Shown: positions 42,801 through 53,000 of the stretch, one piece after another
Layout of the letters: every line of letters starts with the position of its first letter
Numbering within the stretch: position 1 is the first letter of the stretch
DNA from: CAZSSH01 sp964609825
Lineage (GTDB): Bacteria; Verrucomicrobiota; Lentisphaeria; Victivallales; Victivallaceae
Reading direction: 5' to 3'
Length of the DNA stretch: 64,000 nt
Assembly (NCBI GenBank): GCA_964609825.1
Contig: CAZSSH010000003.1
Coordinates: 1 to 64,000, forward strand
The notes under the pieces: model-generated
What the model was told of the DNA's origin: nothing
The model's input: the letters and a program-made list of their open reading frames with translations, nothing else
The model's database searches: none
Position numbers and translations under genes: made by a program

Positions 42801-43792
42801 AAGTTCAGCAAAACATTGAGGCGGCGGTGGGCGGCGTCGAGCTTACCACCACCGTGGAAAACCGCGAACGGTACACCATCCGGGCCCGTTACCAGCGCGA
42901 ATACCGCGATAGCTTGGAGGCACTGCAAAATATTTTGATAGACGCCGCCGACGGTACGCCGATCCCGTTGGGGCAACTGGTTGACGTTTCAATCGTCCGC
43001 GGGCCGCAGGAAATCAAGAGCGAAAACAGCTTCCGGGTGGGTTACGTCTTTTTTGACCGGGTGCCGCAATTGGCCGAAACCGATTCGGTCAACCAGATCG
43101 CTGCCACCTTGCAGGCAAAAATCAAATCGGGCGAACTCAAGCTCCCGGCCGGGGTGTCCTACCGTTTTGCGGGAAATTACGAAAATCAAGTGCGCTCCTC
43201 GGCGCGGCTGATGGTAATCATCCCCCTGGCGCTGGCGGTGATTTTTTTATTGATCTATCTCGAATTTCGCTCGATTATGGTGTCGTTGATGATCTTCTCC
43301 AGCATCATCGTCGCGTGGGCGGGCGGTTTTTTGATGATGTGGCTTTACGGGACAAGCTGGTTTCTCGACTTTGCCCTCTTTGGGGTCAATATGCGCGAAT
43401 TATTCAACATTGCGCCGGTCAACATGAGCGTCACGGTGTGGGTCGGCTTTTTGGCCTTGTTCGGCATTGCCACTGACGACGCGGTCATCATGTGCACTTA
43501 CATCCGCGACGTCTTTGAGCGCAAACACCCCGATACCATTGCCGATATCCGGCAAAACATCGTCGAGGGCGGCAAACGCCGCTTGCGCGCCTGTCTGATG
43601 ACGACGGCGACGACCTTGTTTGCGTTTCTCCCCGTATTGACCGCGACCGGCAAAGGGGCCGAGCTGATGATCCCGATGGCGATCCCGGTCTTTGGCGGGA
43701 TGTTTTTTGCCTCGATCACTATGTTGACGGTGCCGCTGCTGTACTCGCTTTATGAGGAGTTTCGCCTCAAACGGCGAAAAACTCAACAATAA
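39896..43792 (+). CDS. CusA/CzcA-type heavy-metal RND efflux permease
   Basis: The 1,298-residue inner-membrane pump opens with the RND N-terminal helix and VDAIPDIGENQQIVFTDWPG, a family signature of heavy-metal RND pumps; VVALAGIAIAIGEIVDVGIV and FGIATDDAVIM mark TM4 and TM10. It is about 250 residues longer than E. coli CusA. Extra hydrophobic segments lie at about 540-660, after TM6, and a periplasmic insert lies at about 780-880. Met residues in FLFMPTVMPH and ILMLQSGMRAAMG are in regions that hold the CusA methionine relay, so Cu/Ag is favoured over Zn/Co. It lies 21 bp after the adaptor gene. Confidence 0.9.
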   Translation: MPQPDNQEQEPRGIIAGLIHFALYNKFMIFAIFGGFLLAGVYFAPFEWNLGGIERKPIAVDAIPDIGENQQIVFTDWPGRSPQDVENQISYPLTVSLMGMPGVKTVRATSMFGFSSIYVIFDDSVDFYWSRTRILEKLNSLPANLLPDGVKPGLGPDATGLGQVFWYTLEGQDAKGNPTGGWDADELRSLQDWTVRYALLSVPGVSEVASAGGFVKEYQVDADPAAMRAYHVSFAELADAVKAANSQIGARTLELNQVEYLIRSSGYVEKLSDLENSVIKTVNGVPVTVKNVAHVATGPAPRRGILNKEGAEVAGGVVTIRYGENPLRVIEAVKREIQNIAPSLPQKTLADGTVSQVRIVPFYDRTGLIRETLGTLNAALIEEILITLIVIVVMLGNLRISMLLSMLLPGSVLLTFVVMKMFGVDANVVALAGIAIAIGEIVDVGIVISENAVKRLTEAPPGTKKIEVIYLASCEVAGAVLTSVMTTIVSFLPVFSLQFAEGKLFRPLAYTKTFAMAASIMIAIIIIPPLLHLFFDPPRLKLRIRQLVNLVLAGLSIYLALAHGMTSGWLLAAFPVYWILSDALPARVNQVILHFGYVAAALTAAWLLTDHWMPIGVDAGMPVNLSFVLLLLIFFFGSFRLIELVYRPVMGWLLRHQAIGIFLPLILIALGLLSYFGAKPFMKHLPGEWQNSKVSAKIEHTFPGLGQEFIPALDEGSFLFMPTVMPHAAVSEVADILAKQSAAISAIPEVEAAVGKAGRAETPLDPAPMNMLETIIHYRNQYCTDAGGERELFRYDPAATETFKDLQGNEVNAPDGKPYVVKGKFLRDEQNRLIADPSGHVFRQWRPALDPALNPGRASWAGIQSTDDIWQEIVAATEIPGSTSAPKLQPIQTRILMLQSGMRAAMGIVIRGPDTASIEKSADLLATELKAHPAVVPDAVIVDRFVGKPYLEINIDRNAIARYGIKLAEVQQNIEAAVGGVELTTTVENRERYTIRARYQREYRDSLEALQNILIDAADGTPIPLGQLVDVSIVRGPQEIKSENSFRVGYVFFDRVPQLAETDSVNQIAATLQAKIKSGELKLPAGVSYRFAGNYENQVRSSARLMVIIPLALAVIFLLIYLEFRSIMVSLMIFSSIIVAWAGGFLMMWLYGTSWFLDFALFGVNMRELFNIAPVNMSVTVWVGFLALFGIATDDAVIMCTYIRDVFERKHPDTIADIRQNIVEGGKRRLRACLMTTATTLFAFLPVLTATGKGAELMIPMAIPVFGGMFFASITMLTVPLLYSLYEEFRLKRRKTQQ

Positions 43793-43830
43793 TATTTGCA
43801 AAATCAACCGGATGACGGTATATTATCTCA

Positions 43831-43950
43831 AGTCTTCAGGGCGTGGCGCAACTCCACACCGGCGGTACAGTCCGCGACTCTTTGTGCAAGCAAAGACTGA
43901 CCCAGGTGAAACTCCGGGACCGACGGTTACAGTCCGGATGAAAGAGGACA
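43831..43950 (+). ncRNA. FMN riboswitch (RFN element)
   Basis: Conserved RFN blocks are visible in order: TCTTCAGGGC, ACTCCACACCGGCGGT, CAGTCCGCGA, the variable arm, GACCCAGGTGAAACTCCGGG, CCGACGGTTACAGTCCGGAT and GAAAGAGGACA. A GGGGTATTTACCCC hairpin near 44003-44016, just before the ribB ribosome binding site, may be the expression platform. It should repress ribB when FMN is plentiful. Confidence 0.92.
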
Positions 43951-44050
43951 CGGCAACGGTCTGACCGCATGGGGCGGCTGCGCCGGGGATTTCCTGCCGC
44001 TTACGGGGTATTTACCCCGCCTCCCGCCCTCTCTTTAAAAGAGGTGAATC

Positions 44051-44674
44051 ATGTTTGACAGTGTCGAAACCGCCGTGGCCGCCATCCGCTCCGGCCAAAT
44101 CATCGTCTTAACCGATGACGAAAACCGCGAAAACGAGGGCGATCTCATTTGCGCCGGAGCTTTTGCAAGTCCGCAAAACATCAACTTTATGGTTACTTAC
44201 GGGCGCGGGGTCTTGTGTACTCCGGTGTCGGCTGCCAAGGCGCAACAACTGTCACTGGCCGTCCCACCGGGCAAACACGATCCCAGAGGGACCGCCTTTA
44301 CCCAGAGCTTGGACGCCGTCGCCGACACCAGCACCGGCGTCTCCGCCTGTGACCGGGCGCAAACGGTAGCCGAAATTTTGCGCAACGACTCCTCAATCAA
44401 CGACTTTTACACCCCCGGCCACGTGTACCCCCTTTTGGCGCGGCCGGGCGGAGTATTGGAGCGCGCCGGGCACACAGAGGGCACGTTGGAGCTGGTGCGC
44501 TTGGCCGGATTGCCGCCGGTCGGCGTCTTGTGCGAAATTTTGAATGACGACGGGACAATGGCGCGGCTCGATGATCTTGAGAAATTCTGCCATCGCCACC
44601 AATTGCGGATGTGCTCGATTGCGCAAATCATTGATTACCTGCAAAATACAGCACACAAGCAAGTTGCGGAATGA
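44051..44674 (+). CDS. ribB: 3,4-dihydroxy-2-butanone 4-phosphate synthase RibB
   Basis: The 207-residue enzyme has the DHBP synthase motifs TDDENRENEGDLICAG, GRGVLCTPVSAAKA, FTQSLDAVADTSTGVSACDR and LARPGGVLERAGHTEG. It converts ribulose 5-phosphate to the four-carbon unit of riboflavin plus formate. There is no GTP cyclohydrolase II domain, so it is the stand-alone form. It is governed by the upstream FMN riboswitch, with AAAGAGGTG before the ATG. Confidence 0.95.
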   Translation: MFDSVETAVAAIRSGQIIVLTDDENRENEGDLICAGAFASPQNINFMVTYGRGVLCTPVSAAKAQQLSLAVPPGKHDPRGTAFTQSLDAVADTSTGVSACDRAQTVAEILRNDSSINDFYTPGHVYPLLARPGGVLERAGHTEGTLELVRLAGLPPVGVLCEILNDDGTMARLDDLEKFCHRHQLRMCSIAQIIDYLQNTAHKQVAE

Positions 44675-44736
44675 TTTCGGCTTAAAATCGCGATCAAAAG
44701 CTTGCATTGGCCGCGTTTGGGCATTATATTAAACAA

Positions 44737-46539
44737 ATGATGAAAAAATTGCTCAAACAAATCCGCCGTCTCTCCGGCTGGTGGCAGCACCGGTGGGGCG
44801 AAAAAAGTCAAATCGTCGCGATTGCCGTCCTTGTCGGCATCGTCGTCTCACTCGCCTCGTCGGTGGCGCATGTGCTGGTGATCAAGTGCGAAGCCTTTGC
44901 CATCTGGCTCACGCACACGCCGCAAAAAATTCACTCATCGGCATGGATGGTGATTTTTTTGCTGCTGCCCTTGATCGGTCTGGCTGGGTCTTATCTGATC
45001 CAAAAATATCTGGGCGGCGCTTTTTACTACAAAAGTCTCGCCCCTCTGATTTTATCCTTGCGGCGCAAGGCCAAACCGTTGCCGTGGACGGATACCTTTA
45101 CCCACTTGCTCTCGAGCTCATTCTCGATCGGCTTTGGCGGCTCGGCAGGGTTGGAGGCGCCCGGTGTCCTCACCGGGGCGGCCATCGGCTCCAATGGCGG
45201 GATTTTATTCGGCACCGGCAAAAAATGGCGGCGGCTCCTCATCGGCTGCGGGGCGGCGGCGGCGATTTCGGCCGTGTTTAACAGCCCCATCGGAGGGGTC
45301 TTGTTTGCGGCCGAAGTGCTGCTCCCCGAGTTCAGCGTCTCAGCACTGGTGCCGATGCTGATCTCCAGCGCGGTCGCCACCGTGGTCTCGCGCATGGTCG
45401 CCGGGGATCACCGTTATTTTTTTGCGATTACCCAAAATTGGAAGCTGGACGCCATCCCGTTTTATTTCCTCTGCGGCCTCTTTTGCGCCGCGGTCGGGGT
45501 ATACGTGATCCGCGTCTCGGTCAATTTGTCGGAAAAAATCCGCAATCTTATCCCCAACATTTGGGCGCGAATGGGTCTCGGCGGCGGGATTTTATGTATT
45601 TTGCTCTTTTTCTTTCCATTGCTGCGCGGTCAGGGGTATTTATACATCGGCAATCTTTTCTCCGGCGACATGGAGGCGATTGTCGGCTCGGCGCCGTTTC
45701 TGGAGTGGCTCAACTCCCCGGCGGCAGTGGCGGCAATTTTGATTTTGGCCGGGATTTTTCTCAAAGTGGTGGTCTCGGTGCTGACGTTAAATTGCGGCGG
45801 CGACGGCGGGATCTTCGCCCCGGCGATGTTTATCGGCGCCTTTGCCGGGTTCGGCTTTGCGCGATTGGTCAATTTAACCGGCATCGTCGAATTGCAGGAA
45901 TTCAATTTTGTGGCGGTGGGGATGTGCGGCGTGTTTACCGCCGTCATGCGTGCCCCCCTGACTGGAATCTTTTTGATCGCCGAAGTCACCGGGGGCTACA
46001 TTTTGCTGGTACCCTTGATGATCGTTTCCTCGGTGTCATTTTTCGTCAGTCAGCTCTTTGAGCGCAACTCGGTGTACTGCAAGGAGCTCGACTCCGCGGC
46101 CGAGCTTGACGTCAACACCGACCAGTCGCTCCTCAAACGCATTTTGGTCAGGACGAGGATCAAGCGCAGTTATCACGAACTTGCCATGCGCGACCCGATG
46201 TCCAAATTGATCGCCTTGGTGGAAAACACCAGCGACGAAGTTTTCCCCGTCCTGGATGAGAGCGGCAAACTCAAAGGGCTCATTTATTTGGAAAAAATCC
46301 GGGCGGCCATGCTCAACCCTGACATGTATCAAGTCTTTCTCGCCTTTGATTTGATGACGCCGCCCTTGGGAGTGCTCTCGCCCGACGACGATTTTGACAA
46401 AGCGATGCATTGGTTTGAAAAATACAGTGAGGAGCACCTCCCCGTCTGCGAGCCGGACGGCCGTTTTCTCGGCTTTGTTGACAAAACCACGGTCTTTGAC
46501 CAATACCGCGAGCTCGTTCGCGAAAAAGAGTTGTTTTAG
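44737..46539 (+). CDS. ClC-family chloride channel/transporter with CBS-like C-terminus
   Basis: The 600-residue protein has about ten membrane segments and the ClC selectivity motifs in order: GFGGSAGLEAPGVLTG (GSxGxExP-like), AISAVFNSPIGGVLFAAEVL and GGDGGIFAPAMFIGAFAGF (GxFxP). The soluble C-terminal part of about 130 residues (DPMSKLIALVENTSDEVFPV, LMTPPLGVLSPDDDF) is a CBS-domain pair that may sense nucleotides. I place the start at the ATG at 44737; a TTG at 44707 is possible and neither has a clear Shine-Dalgarno. It follows ribB by 62 bp and is probably read from the same transcript. Whether it is a channel or an exchanger cannot be told. Confidence 0.87.
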   Translation: MMKKLLKQIRRLSGWWQHRWGEKSQIVAIAVLVGIVVSLASSVAHVLVIKCEAFAIWLTHTPQKIHSSAWMVIFLLLPLIGLAGSYLIQKYLGGAFYYKSLAPLILSLRRKAKPLPWTDTFTHLLSSSFSIGFGGSAGLEAPGVLTGAAIGSNGGILFGTGKKWRRLLIGCGAAAAISAVFNSPIGGVLFAAEVLLPEFSVSALVPMLISSAVATVVSRMVAGDHRYFFAITQNWKLDAIPFYFLCGLFCAAVGVYVIRVSVNLSEKIRNLIPNIWARMGLGGGILCILLFFFPLLRGQGYLYIGNLFSGDMEAIVGSAPFLEWLNSPAAVAAILILAGIFLKVVVSVLTLNCGGDGGIFAPAMFIGAFAGFGFARLVNLTGIVELQEFNFVAVGMCGVFTAVMRAPLTGIFLIAEVTGGYILLVPLMIVSSVSFFVSQLFERNSVYCKELDSAAELDVNTDQSLLKRILVRTRIKRSYHELAMRDPMSKLIALVENTSDEVFPVLDESGKLKGLIYLEKIRAAMLNPDMYQVFLAFDLMTPPLGVLSPDDDFDKAMHWFEKYSEEHLPVCEPDGRFLGFVDKTTVFDQYRELVREKELF

Positions 46540-46547
46540 ACAAAAAA

Positions 46548-46576
46548 ATCCCCGGAAATTTGGGTTTTCCGGGGAT
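46548..46576. terminator. Bidirectional terminator between the ClC gene and the lyase operon
   Basis: ATCCCCGGAAA pairs with TTTCCGGGGAT, with A-run and T-run flanks on both sides. The genes on the two sides are convergent. Confidence 0.88.
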
Positions 46577-46585
46577 TTCTCAGCT

Positions 46586-47728
46586 TCAGTTTTGCCGTGT
46601 CAAAACCGCGATCCCGGCAAAGTCCGGTGTTTCGCCGCATTGGACAAACAAGACATGTTTGCCCGTCGCATCCGGCTGCGGGTGCGGATGGCGAAACTGG
46701 CTTACCGGCTCGGCCTCAAAAGTGCGCAAAATTTGCTTCTCTTTGGTCTTGGCGTTAAAGTAAACAATGTCAAACACGTTTTTAGTCTTGCGCCTCGTGT
46801 TGCCCCACCACATGGTGTCCATAAAAAACTCGTTGCCGTCGGCCGTCCCGGCGCAGTGCCAGTAGTCGTCGGCATCGGCCAGCTCACAGTGGCCGTCGCG
46901 ATCCATGATCAATAATCCGCCCGGAATTTTGGAGACCGGGTAACGTACCGCCCCGACCACGAGACCGGCGACTTTTTCGTGGCCGATGTACTCAACCAAT
47001 TCCCCGTTTTGACGGATATGGTGATGCATGACGCGGGTTTTGCCGGTCGCAATGTCGATCAAATTGACCCGGTCGGGAATCCCCTCGGTGGGCCCCTCAT
47101 GGGCGTAAATAAGCTCATTATCAAGATGGGTAAACTGATAATGATTGGCAAAAAACGTCCCGAAATCATGGCGGTAAAGCTCTTTACCGCTCGCCGCGTC
47201 AAGGACCAGCATCACGCTGGAATCGGGCGTCTTGTTAACTGGATAAAAGGCGCCAAAAACCACCCGTTTGCCCGCGTCGTCACGCTGACCGGGGCCGCCG
47301 ATGCGGTAACGCGGGTCGGAGTAACTGTAAAATTTGGACTCGCTCCCGTCGGCAATCGAGACGGCAAAAAGCTCATGACCGCGCGGGATCAGCATCACTC
47401 CCTGCCCGGGCAAAAACACCGAGGTAAGAAGCTCCTCCTCGACAAAACGCGCCCCTTGCATCACCGAGCCGTCTGGCAGCTTTTGGTCGCTCTTGGCCAT
47501 CGCCGCCATCAGTTTGGCGGCGCGGTTGTGCCAGCCCTCCAGTTTGGACAACAATTTGATGCTCTTGTCGGCCAAATAATATGCACATAGCTGCGGGTCT
47601 GAAAAATCCGGCGATACCGAAAAAAAGACGAAAAAGTCGCCGTTTCGGCTCCACGGTGAGGTGGTGTAATACGGCAAAAAGACGTGGCGACCGGGGATCA
47701 CCACCGTTGCTTCACTCCATGTACTCAT
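46586..47728 (-). CDS. PL22-like oligogalacturonate lyase
   Basis: The 380-residue protein looks like a seven-bladed beta-propeller: repeated strands such as DFFVFFSVSPDFSDPQLCAY, QGVMLIPRGHELFAVSIADG and SVMLVLDAASGKELYR. HYQFTHLDNELIYAHEGP and, near the C-terminus, SQFRHPHPQPDATGKHVLF supply the QxxHxH metal site of PL22 oligogalacturonate lyases. No signal peptide, so it would act on imported unsaturated or saturated uronate oligomers. AAAGGT supports the ATG at 47728. Last gene of a four-gene operon. Confidence 0.65.
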   Translation of the reverse strand: MSTWSEATVVIPGRHVFLPYYTTSPWSRNGDFFVFFSVSPDFSDPQLCAYYLADKSIKLLSKLEGWHNRAAKLMAAMAKSDQKLPDGSVMQGARFVEEELLTSVFLPGQGVMLIPRGHELFAVSIADGSESKFYSYSDPRYRIGGPGQRDDAGKRVVFGAFYPVNKTPDSSVMLVLDAASGKELYRHDFGTFFANHYQFTHLDNELIYAHEGPTEGIPDRVNLIDIATGKTRVMHHHIRQNGELVEYIGHEKVAGLVVGAVRYPVSKIPGGLLIMDRDGHCELADADDYWHCAGTADGNEFFMDTMWWGNTRRKTKNVFDIVYFNAKTKEKQILRTFEAEPVSQFRHPHPQPDATGKHVLFVQCGETPDFAGIAVLTRQN

Positions 47729-47738
47729 AAGTAAACCT

Positions 47739-49997
47739 TTATTTTTGTTTGACGGCAATCAAAGCGATTGCCGAGGCCTGACAACGTTTTGTCCCGACCA
47801 CTTCGCCGTTATTGCGGATTTTGGCGGTGACGACCTTGTCGGACAAGTTATACACACGAAATTCGGCCTCGCCGTCCTTATTGACGCGCTGGGCGCTCAC
47901 CCACAAGCTTGCGGGCTCGACCGACCACTCGCCGTAGACGTTTTTGCGGCCGTCGGCCGCGGCGGTGGCCTCCCAGTGCTCCGCCGTCCACAGCCGGGCG
48001 CGGGCGGCTGCGGCGATTTGAGCGCTCCCCGCCGGACCATCATAGAGCCAAACGGTCTTTTCAAAGGCGCCAACATCGGCATAGCCTTCGTCGTCGTGAG
48101 GAGGACTGGGCGCATGCTCGGCATACACCACCGGACGCAGCAAGGTCAAGCGCAAATTTTTGTCCAAAACATCATAACTGTGCAGGGAGTGGCTCAAAAA
48201 TCCGGCCGCTTTGCCATGATTAACCCCGACCGCAAAGTCGATAAAGGGCTGCTCACAGTCATCCAACGGCCGCTCCAGCACCGCAAGCGACTGGCCGGAG
48301 AGGACCGACGTGCAGGCACTTTTGAGCACCAGTTTCAAGTCCTCATCTTTTTGGAGCCACATCCCGGAAAACACCGCCTCGACCTCGTCAACGTTGCGGT
48401 ATTGAAACAAATCAAGCTGGATCGTGCTTCCTTGCCACTCGGCTTTGACCCGCAGGCGACTGGTTACCGGCCCGTTTTCGAGTTCTTCCGGCTGAGTAAA
48501 TTTGACCGTGCCGGCGTTCTCGCCCAAGCGCCGGGCGCCGTGAGCCCAGGTGTCAAACGGGTCGCTCAGCACGGAGAGCTCCAACTTTTTGAGCCATTTG
48601 CGTTGCTTGGCAAACCCCAAAATCGGATACTTTTGATCGGTGTAGCCGTAAGCATAGACATTGAGTCCCGAGGAAGCCAGCTCATCGACGACCACCGCCC
48701 GGCCCCAGGCGCTGTTGGGCCCGTAACTGGTCGCCGCGCGGATCCACTGCAGCGGAATTTCACGCCCCGCTTTGGTACGGAGACAGTTAAAAATTTTGCC
48801 GAGACAGTTGGGATCGTTAAAGGTGTCAAATTTGGCAATGCCGGTGACGGCTTGCGGTTGCGAATTCCACAACAATACCCCGCCCTGCTCCATAAACGAA
48901 GTGTCAACTTGGGCACTCAAACGCGAAAGGTTGGTCTCGATGACATCGACGGCGGTCTTGTTGACCATGCCGCAAAGGTCCCTTACTTCGTTTTGATACG
49001 AGGCGCGGGTGGAGGTCCCCGGGGAAACATCATGGAAGTAGTTAAACAACAACTCCTCCCACGCGTCATCCAAGCTTTGCAAGGCTTTTTTATCCCGCGG
49101 CCGGGTCTGGAGGACGATTTTTTCGGCCTTGTAAAGATTTTTTTCGCAATCGGCCATCCACTGTTTGATGTCGCCGACCGCCGAGTAGCAGCCGGGGGCG
49201 TGGTGGGTGTGCTCGCCGGTGACGACGGGAAGTTTGAGCTTCTCGATCACCTTAAAGTAATCTGCCAGAGTGGAAAACACCAACTCGTGCTTTTCCCCCA
49301 ATTGGAGAAGCCACTTTAACTGATGCTCGTAAATCCCGCCGCCGTGGTCTCCGATGCCGAAAAAGAAGGTCTGATGCGGCTGTTTCTGAAAGCCGGTGGA
49401 TTGGTCAAACCACGCCTCAAACTCCTCAATTTTGTCCCACCGCGGCAAGGTGCAATAAGCGTTGAGAATCCGAAAACTCACAATATCTCCGGCCTTGTCA
49501 TCACACTGCCAGCGGAAAATATCGGGCATCGATTTCTCGTGCTCCTGGGGCCGCATCCATGCATAGTAATCAAAGCCGGTCGCCTTGAGAATCTTGGGGA
49601 GCCCGGCATTTTGTCCAAAGCTGTCCACGCTGTAGGCAATGTTGACATCGCGGCCGAATTTGTCCATAAAGTAACGTTTGCCGTGCTCAGCCTGACGGAT
49701 CAAAGATTCCCCGGGGGTAATGATGGTATCCGATTGCTCCACCCAGCCGCCGACCAACTCCCAGCGGTCGAGCTCGACCAGCTTTTTGATCTCGCGAAAC
49801 AGCGCCGGGTCCGACTCCTCAATCCAGCGGTAGCAGACGCTTGACGACCGCGAAAACTTGAGAAACGGATACTTTTTCATCATCCTGACCACCGAGCGGC
49901 AGGTGTTGAGCCATGCCGCGCGTCCCTCGCGCAACCGCCAGACCCAGATCGGGTCCATGTGCGAGTTGCCGATCACATAAATCTTTGATTTAGCCAT
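47739..49997 (-). CDS. GH38 alpha-mannosidase
   Basis: The 752-residue cytoplasmic enzyme starts VIGNSHMDPIWVWR (H13, D15, zinc ligands of GH38). The nucleophile Asp is in AYSVDSFGQNAGLPKIL (D125) and a third His/metal region is FGIGDHGGGIYEHQLKW. The linker helices (VLQTRPRDKKALQSLDDAWE) and beta-domains are of the family. It removes alpha-mannose residues from oligosaccharides. It ends 10 bp before the lyase start and begins 14 bp after the large GH gene. Confidence 0.92.
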   Translation of the reverse strand: MAKSKIYVIGNSHMDPIWVWRLREGRAAWLNTCRSVVRMMKKYPFLKFSRSSSVCYRWIEESDPALFREIKKLVELDRWELVGGWVEQSDTIITPGESLIRQAEHGKRYFMDKFGRDVNIAYSVDSFGQNAGLPKILKATGFDYYAWMRPQEHEKSMPDIFRWQCDDKAGDIVSFRILNAYCTLPRWDKIEEFEAWFDQSTGFQKQPHQTFFFGIGDHGGGIYEHQLKWLLQLGEKHELVFSTLADYFKVIEKLKLPVVTGEHTHHAPGCYSAVGDIKQWMADCEKNLYKAEKIVLQTRPRDKKALQSLDDAWEELLFNYFHDVSPGTSTRASYQNEVRDLCGMVNKTAVDVIETNLSRLSAQVDTSFMEQGGVLLWNSQPQAVTGIAKFDTFNDPNCLGKIFNCLRTKAGREIPLQWIRAATSYGPNSAWGRAVVVDELASSGLNVYAYGYTDQKYPILGFAKQRKWLKKLELSVLSDPFDTWAHGARRLGENAGTVKFTQPEELENGPVTSRLRVKAEWQGSTIQLDLFQYRNVDEVEAVFSGMWLQKDEDLKLVLKSACTSVLSGQSLAVLERPLDDCEQPFIDFAVGVNHGKAAGFLSHSLHSYDVLDKNLRLTLLRPVVYAEHAPSPPHDDEGYADVGAFEKTVWLYDGPAGSAQIAAAARARLWTAEHWEATAAADGRKNVYGEWSVEPASLWVSAQRVNKDGEAEFRVYNLSDKVVTAKIRNNGEVVGTKRCQASAIALIAVKQK

Positions 49998-50011
49998 GAT
50001 AAGGTTTTTCT

Positions 50012-53000
50012 TTACTTTCCTTCAAACATTACAAACGGGAAACGGTCGGGATTTTTATTTTCGCCGATCCCCGGAGCGATATGGATCCAGCCGTCACGGC
50101 CCTGACCGTCGCTGTCGTTGACCAAAAGATTGAAGCGGAAACCGTGCCGCATCACCGCCGGAGTGATCCCGACGGCGGTGTAGTCCATCTCAAAATCGTA
50201 GTACAGTACTTTGCCATCCAGCTTGGTCTTAAGCTTGAGCCCCTTGGCCACCATGGCCGGAGAGAAGCCGTCGGGCATCTGATAAACATAGATGTCCGGC
50301 TGGCCGTCATCCGATTGCGCAAGCCCGATCTCCCAGTAGCCTTTTTGGCCGGGGAGCTGAAAGGCGAATTGGATGTTATCGGCTTTCCAGCCATTGAACC
50401 CGCGCTCGGGTTGCGAGTGAGTGTCGTCGGTGACGTCCGCCCGCAAACACAGGGCGCTTCCGGTGTCGCTCAAATAGATATTGGCCGAGAGGTCCCCGGG
50501 GCCGGTCCAGATCCGGTGCGACATCGCCGGGTCGGCGGCAGTCAAAGAGACTACCTGAGTGCGCTCATTGAGCACAAAATCGGCCGGGCGACCGGGCTTA
50601 TCAAGGGGGATCAGCACTGCCGGGTTGACGGGCACGGTCAAAGTACCGCGCCACGGAGTCCCGGATATCTCGTAATCAATCGCCATTTGCGCGGTCGTCC
50701 CGTAAGGCACCTTAAATCCCGGCCCGGCGGTGAATCGGAAGTCACCCGCGCCCTCGCCGCCCGCTTTGACGGAGACCGTCCGTTCAGATTCGGCGATGCT
50801 GAACCCGGCGGGCATGGATTTAATTTTTAGCTTGTAATCATGCGCCGCCGTCAAAGGATTGAGCATTTTGACCAAAACCGCAAACGGTTTGCCGGTGACG
50901 GCCACGCCGCTTGAGTCCACCGTCAGCAACGGGCCCAAAATTTTGGCATAAGTGGCGTTATCGAGACGCAACGTGGACGGCATTTGATTGATTTCCAGCA
51001 TTGCCACATTGTCAAGCACCGGCTGCGGCCGGGCATTGCCCATCAAATCAATGACCGCCGAGGAGGAGGCATCCGACTTGACCGCGAGCGCCAACGTGGA
51101 GCTGAAAGACGACTCGTCCCAATTGGGCAGCAAAATCCCGGCGGGCGAGCTCAATTCAAAGAGCCAGCGGTTGTCGCCGATGTCGAGCTGCCGGACAAAC
51201 TTGGCGTCGGTGTAATTTTTGGCCAGCATGTTAAACACGGCATAAACCGGCTTGGGGAAAAAGTCATTGGTCATCATCCCGTAGCTGTGCTCGCCATCCA
51301 AGGGATCAAAGCCGTCGTCGCGCATATCGTACCAGGTATAACCGATCGAGCCGCGCGCCCAACTGAAGAGCATCTTTTTAAACAGTGTCAATGCCTGAGC
51401 GCGCTCCGAGCCGCCCATCGAGTTGATCGCGGTTTCGTTGGCGTACCAAGGCACTGTGGTGTCGGTCTCTTTGCGCATCGGCAAAAATCGGCCATCCACC
51501 ATCTTGGCAAAGGCTAAAAATGAGCCGTGCTCGTGATAGGCGTGGATGTCAAAATACCCCTTGGCCAACGTAAGATAGTCGCGCTGAAAAGTCGGCGACT
51601 TGCGCCCCGGGTGGTCGGACATGGTGGCAAAGCCGCCGGTCATCACCAAGGACTCGGGAGCGACTTTTTTGACTTCCTCATAGGAAGCCTTTTGCAAATC
51701 GACATACTCTTGGAGCGACATTTTGTTGAACCCGGACAAATCCGGCTCGTTCCAGACCTCCCAATAGCGAATTTTGCCGCGATAACGCTCGGCCATAACG
51801 CGGCAATACTCGCGCCACGCATTTAACTCGGGTTGATTGCGCGACCAGTCGAGCCAATTTTTGGAGTCCTGAAACTCCGGTTTGGCCGCCCACTTGGCGC
51901 CAAAGGCAAACAACGCCTGAAGCTCGACGCCCTGAGCAAGCAAACTGTCAGTCAAGTCATCCATGCGGCCAAAATTCCACACGCCGCGCTGCGGCTGAAT
52001 CGAGCTCCAATCGACGCTGTCGCGCACCACTTTGGCACCGCAAATCCCTACCGCCTCGACTTCGCGGTCGCGGTCGGCTTTACTCCAGCGGCTGATATGA
52101 CAATTGACGCCGAGCAAAAAGCCGGGCGCGCGGCCGGGGGTCGGCCCGGCCGGGTCAAGGTAAACAAACGAGCGATTGACGCGGTAAACACTGTCCGGGT
52201 TGGAGGCCTCGCGCACGGCGGCGCTGACACTCCAATGCCCGAATTGATCCAGCGGCAACTCGGGCGCAAACACTCTGGTTTCACCGGGCTGCAAATGACC
52301 GATAAATTTTTGACTCACTTTTTTGCCGTCAAAATTGGTCATCTCAACGTCAAAGGTGTAGTCACCGGCCACATTGGCCGTATTGGTAAAGGCGAATTTG
52401 AGCGCCTTTTCGAACCCCTTGCGCAAGACGTGAATCCTGCTGTCGGTGAGGATGTCAAAGTCGACCGACTCCTGCATCGGCTTGGCCGAAAACACGGTTG
52501 CCTTGCGCAAAATCACCGCCGCATTTTGACCGGCGTCGGAGCGCAACACCAAGCGCTCAATGCGCAACGGAAGTTTGGCGTCTTTTAACGAGTCAAGGGA
52601 AAACACCAGTTTGCCCTGATTGGCGGCGAAAACCTGCTCACCGCTTTTGATTACATTATTTTTGGCGTCGCGAAAAAACCACTCGGCGCGCACATTGTTA
52701 CCGGAAGCGAGTTCGCCCTCCAGCTCGATTTTAAGCGGGAGGGCATCATAAAAAAAAAGTTCGTAGCCCCGCTCCGTTAACGTCGACTCCGCGCCGATGC
52801 GGTTGACCGCCATGCCGTTGCCGCCCTGCGAGAGGGTGGCCGTGCCCCAGAGTGTGCGAAACAAATCCGTGTCGCCAAAGGTATGCAGTAGTTTGGCCGA
52901 GGCGACCGGCGCGCCGCCGGAAACTTCGACCGAGAGATCCAGCAAATAAAGTTTGGCCTCGCCGTCAACTTTGCGGTAATCGAGGCCGAACCCGGAGACG

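Noticed and set aside
47745..49319. 524-codon plus-strand frame opposite the GH38 gene
   Set aside because: Antisense shadow of a clear GH38 alpha-mannosidase.
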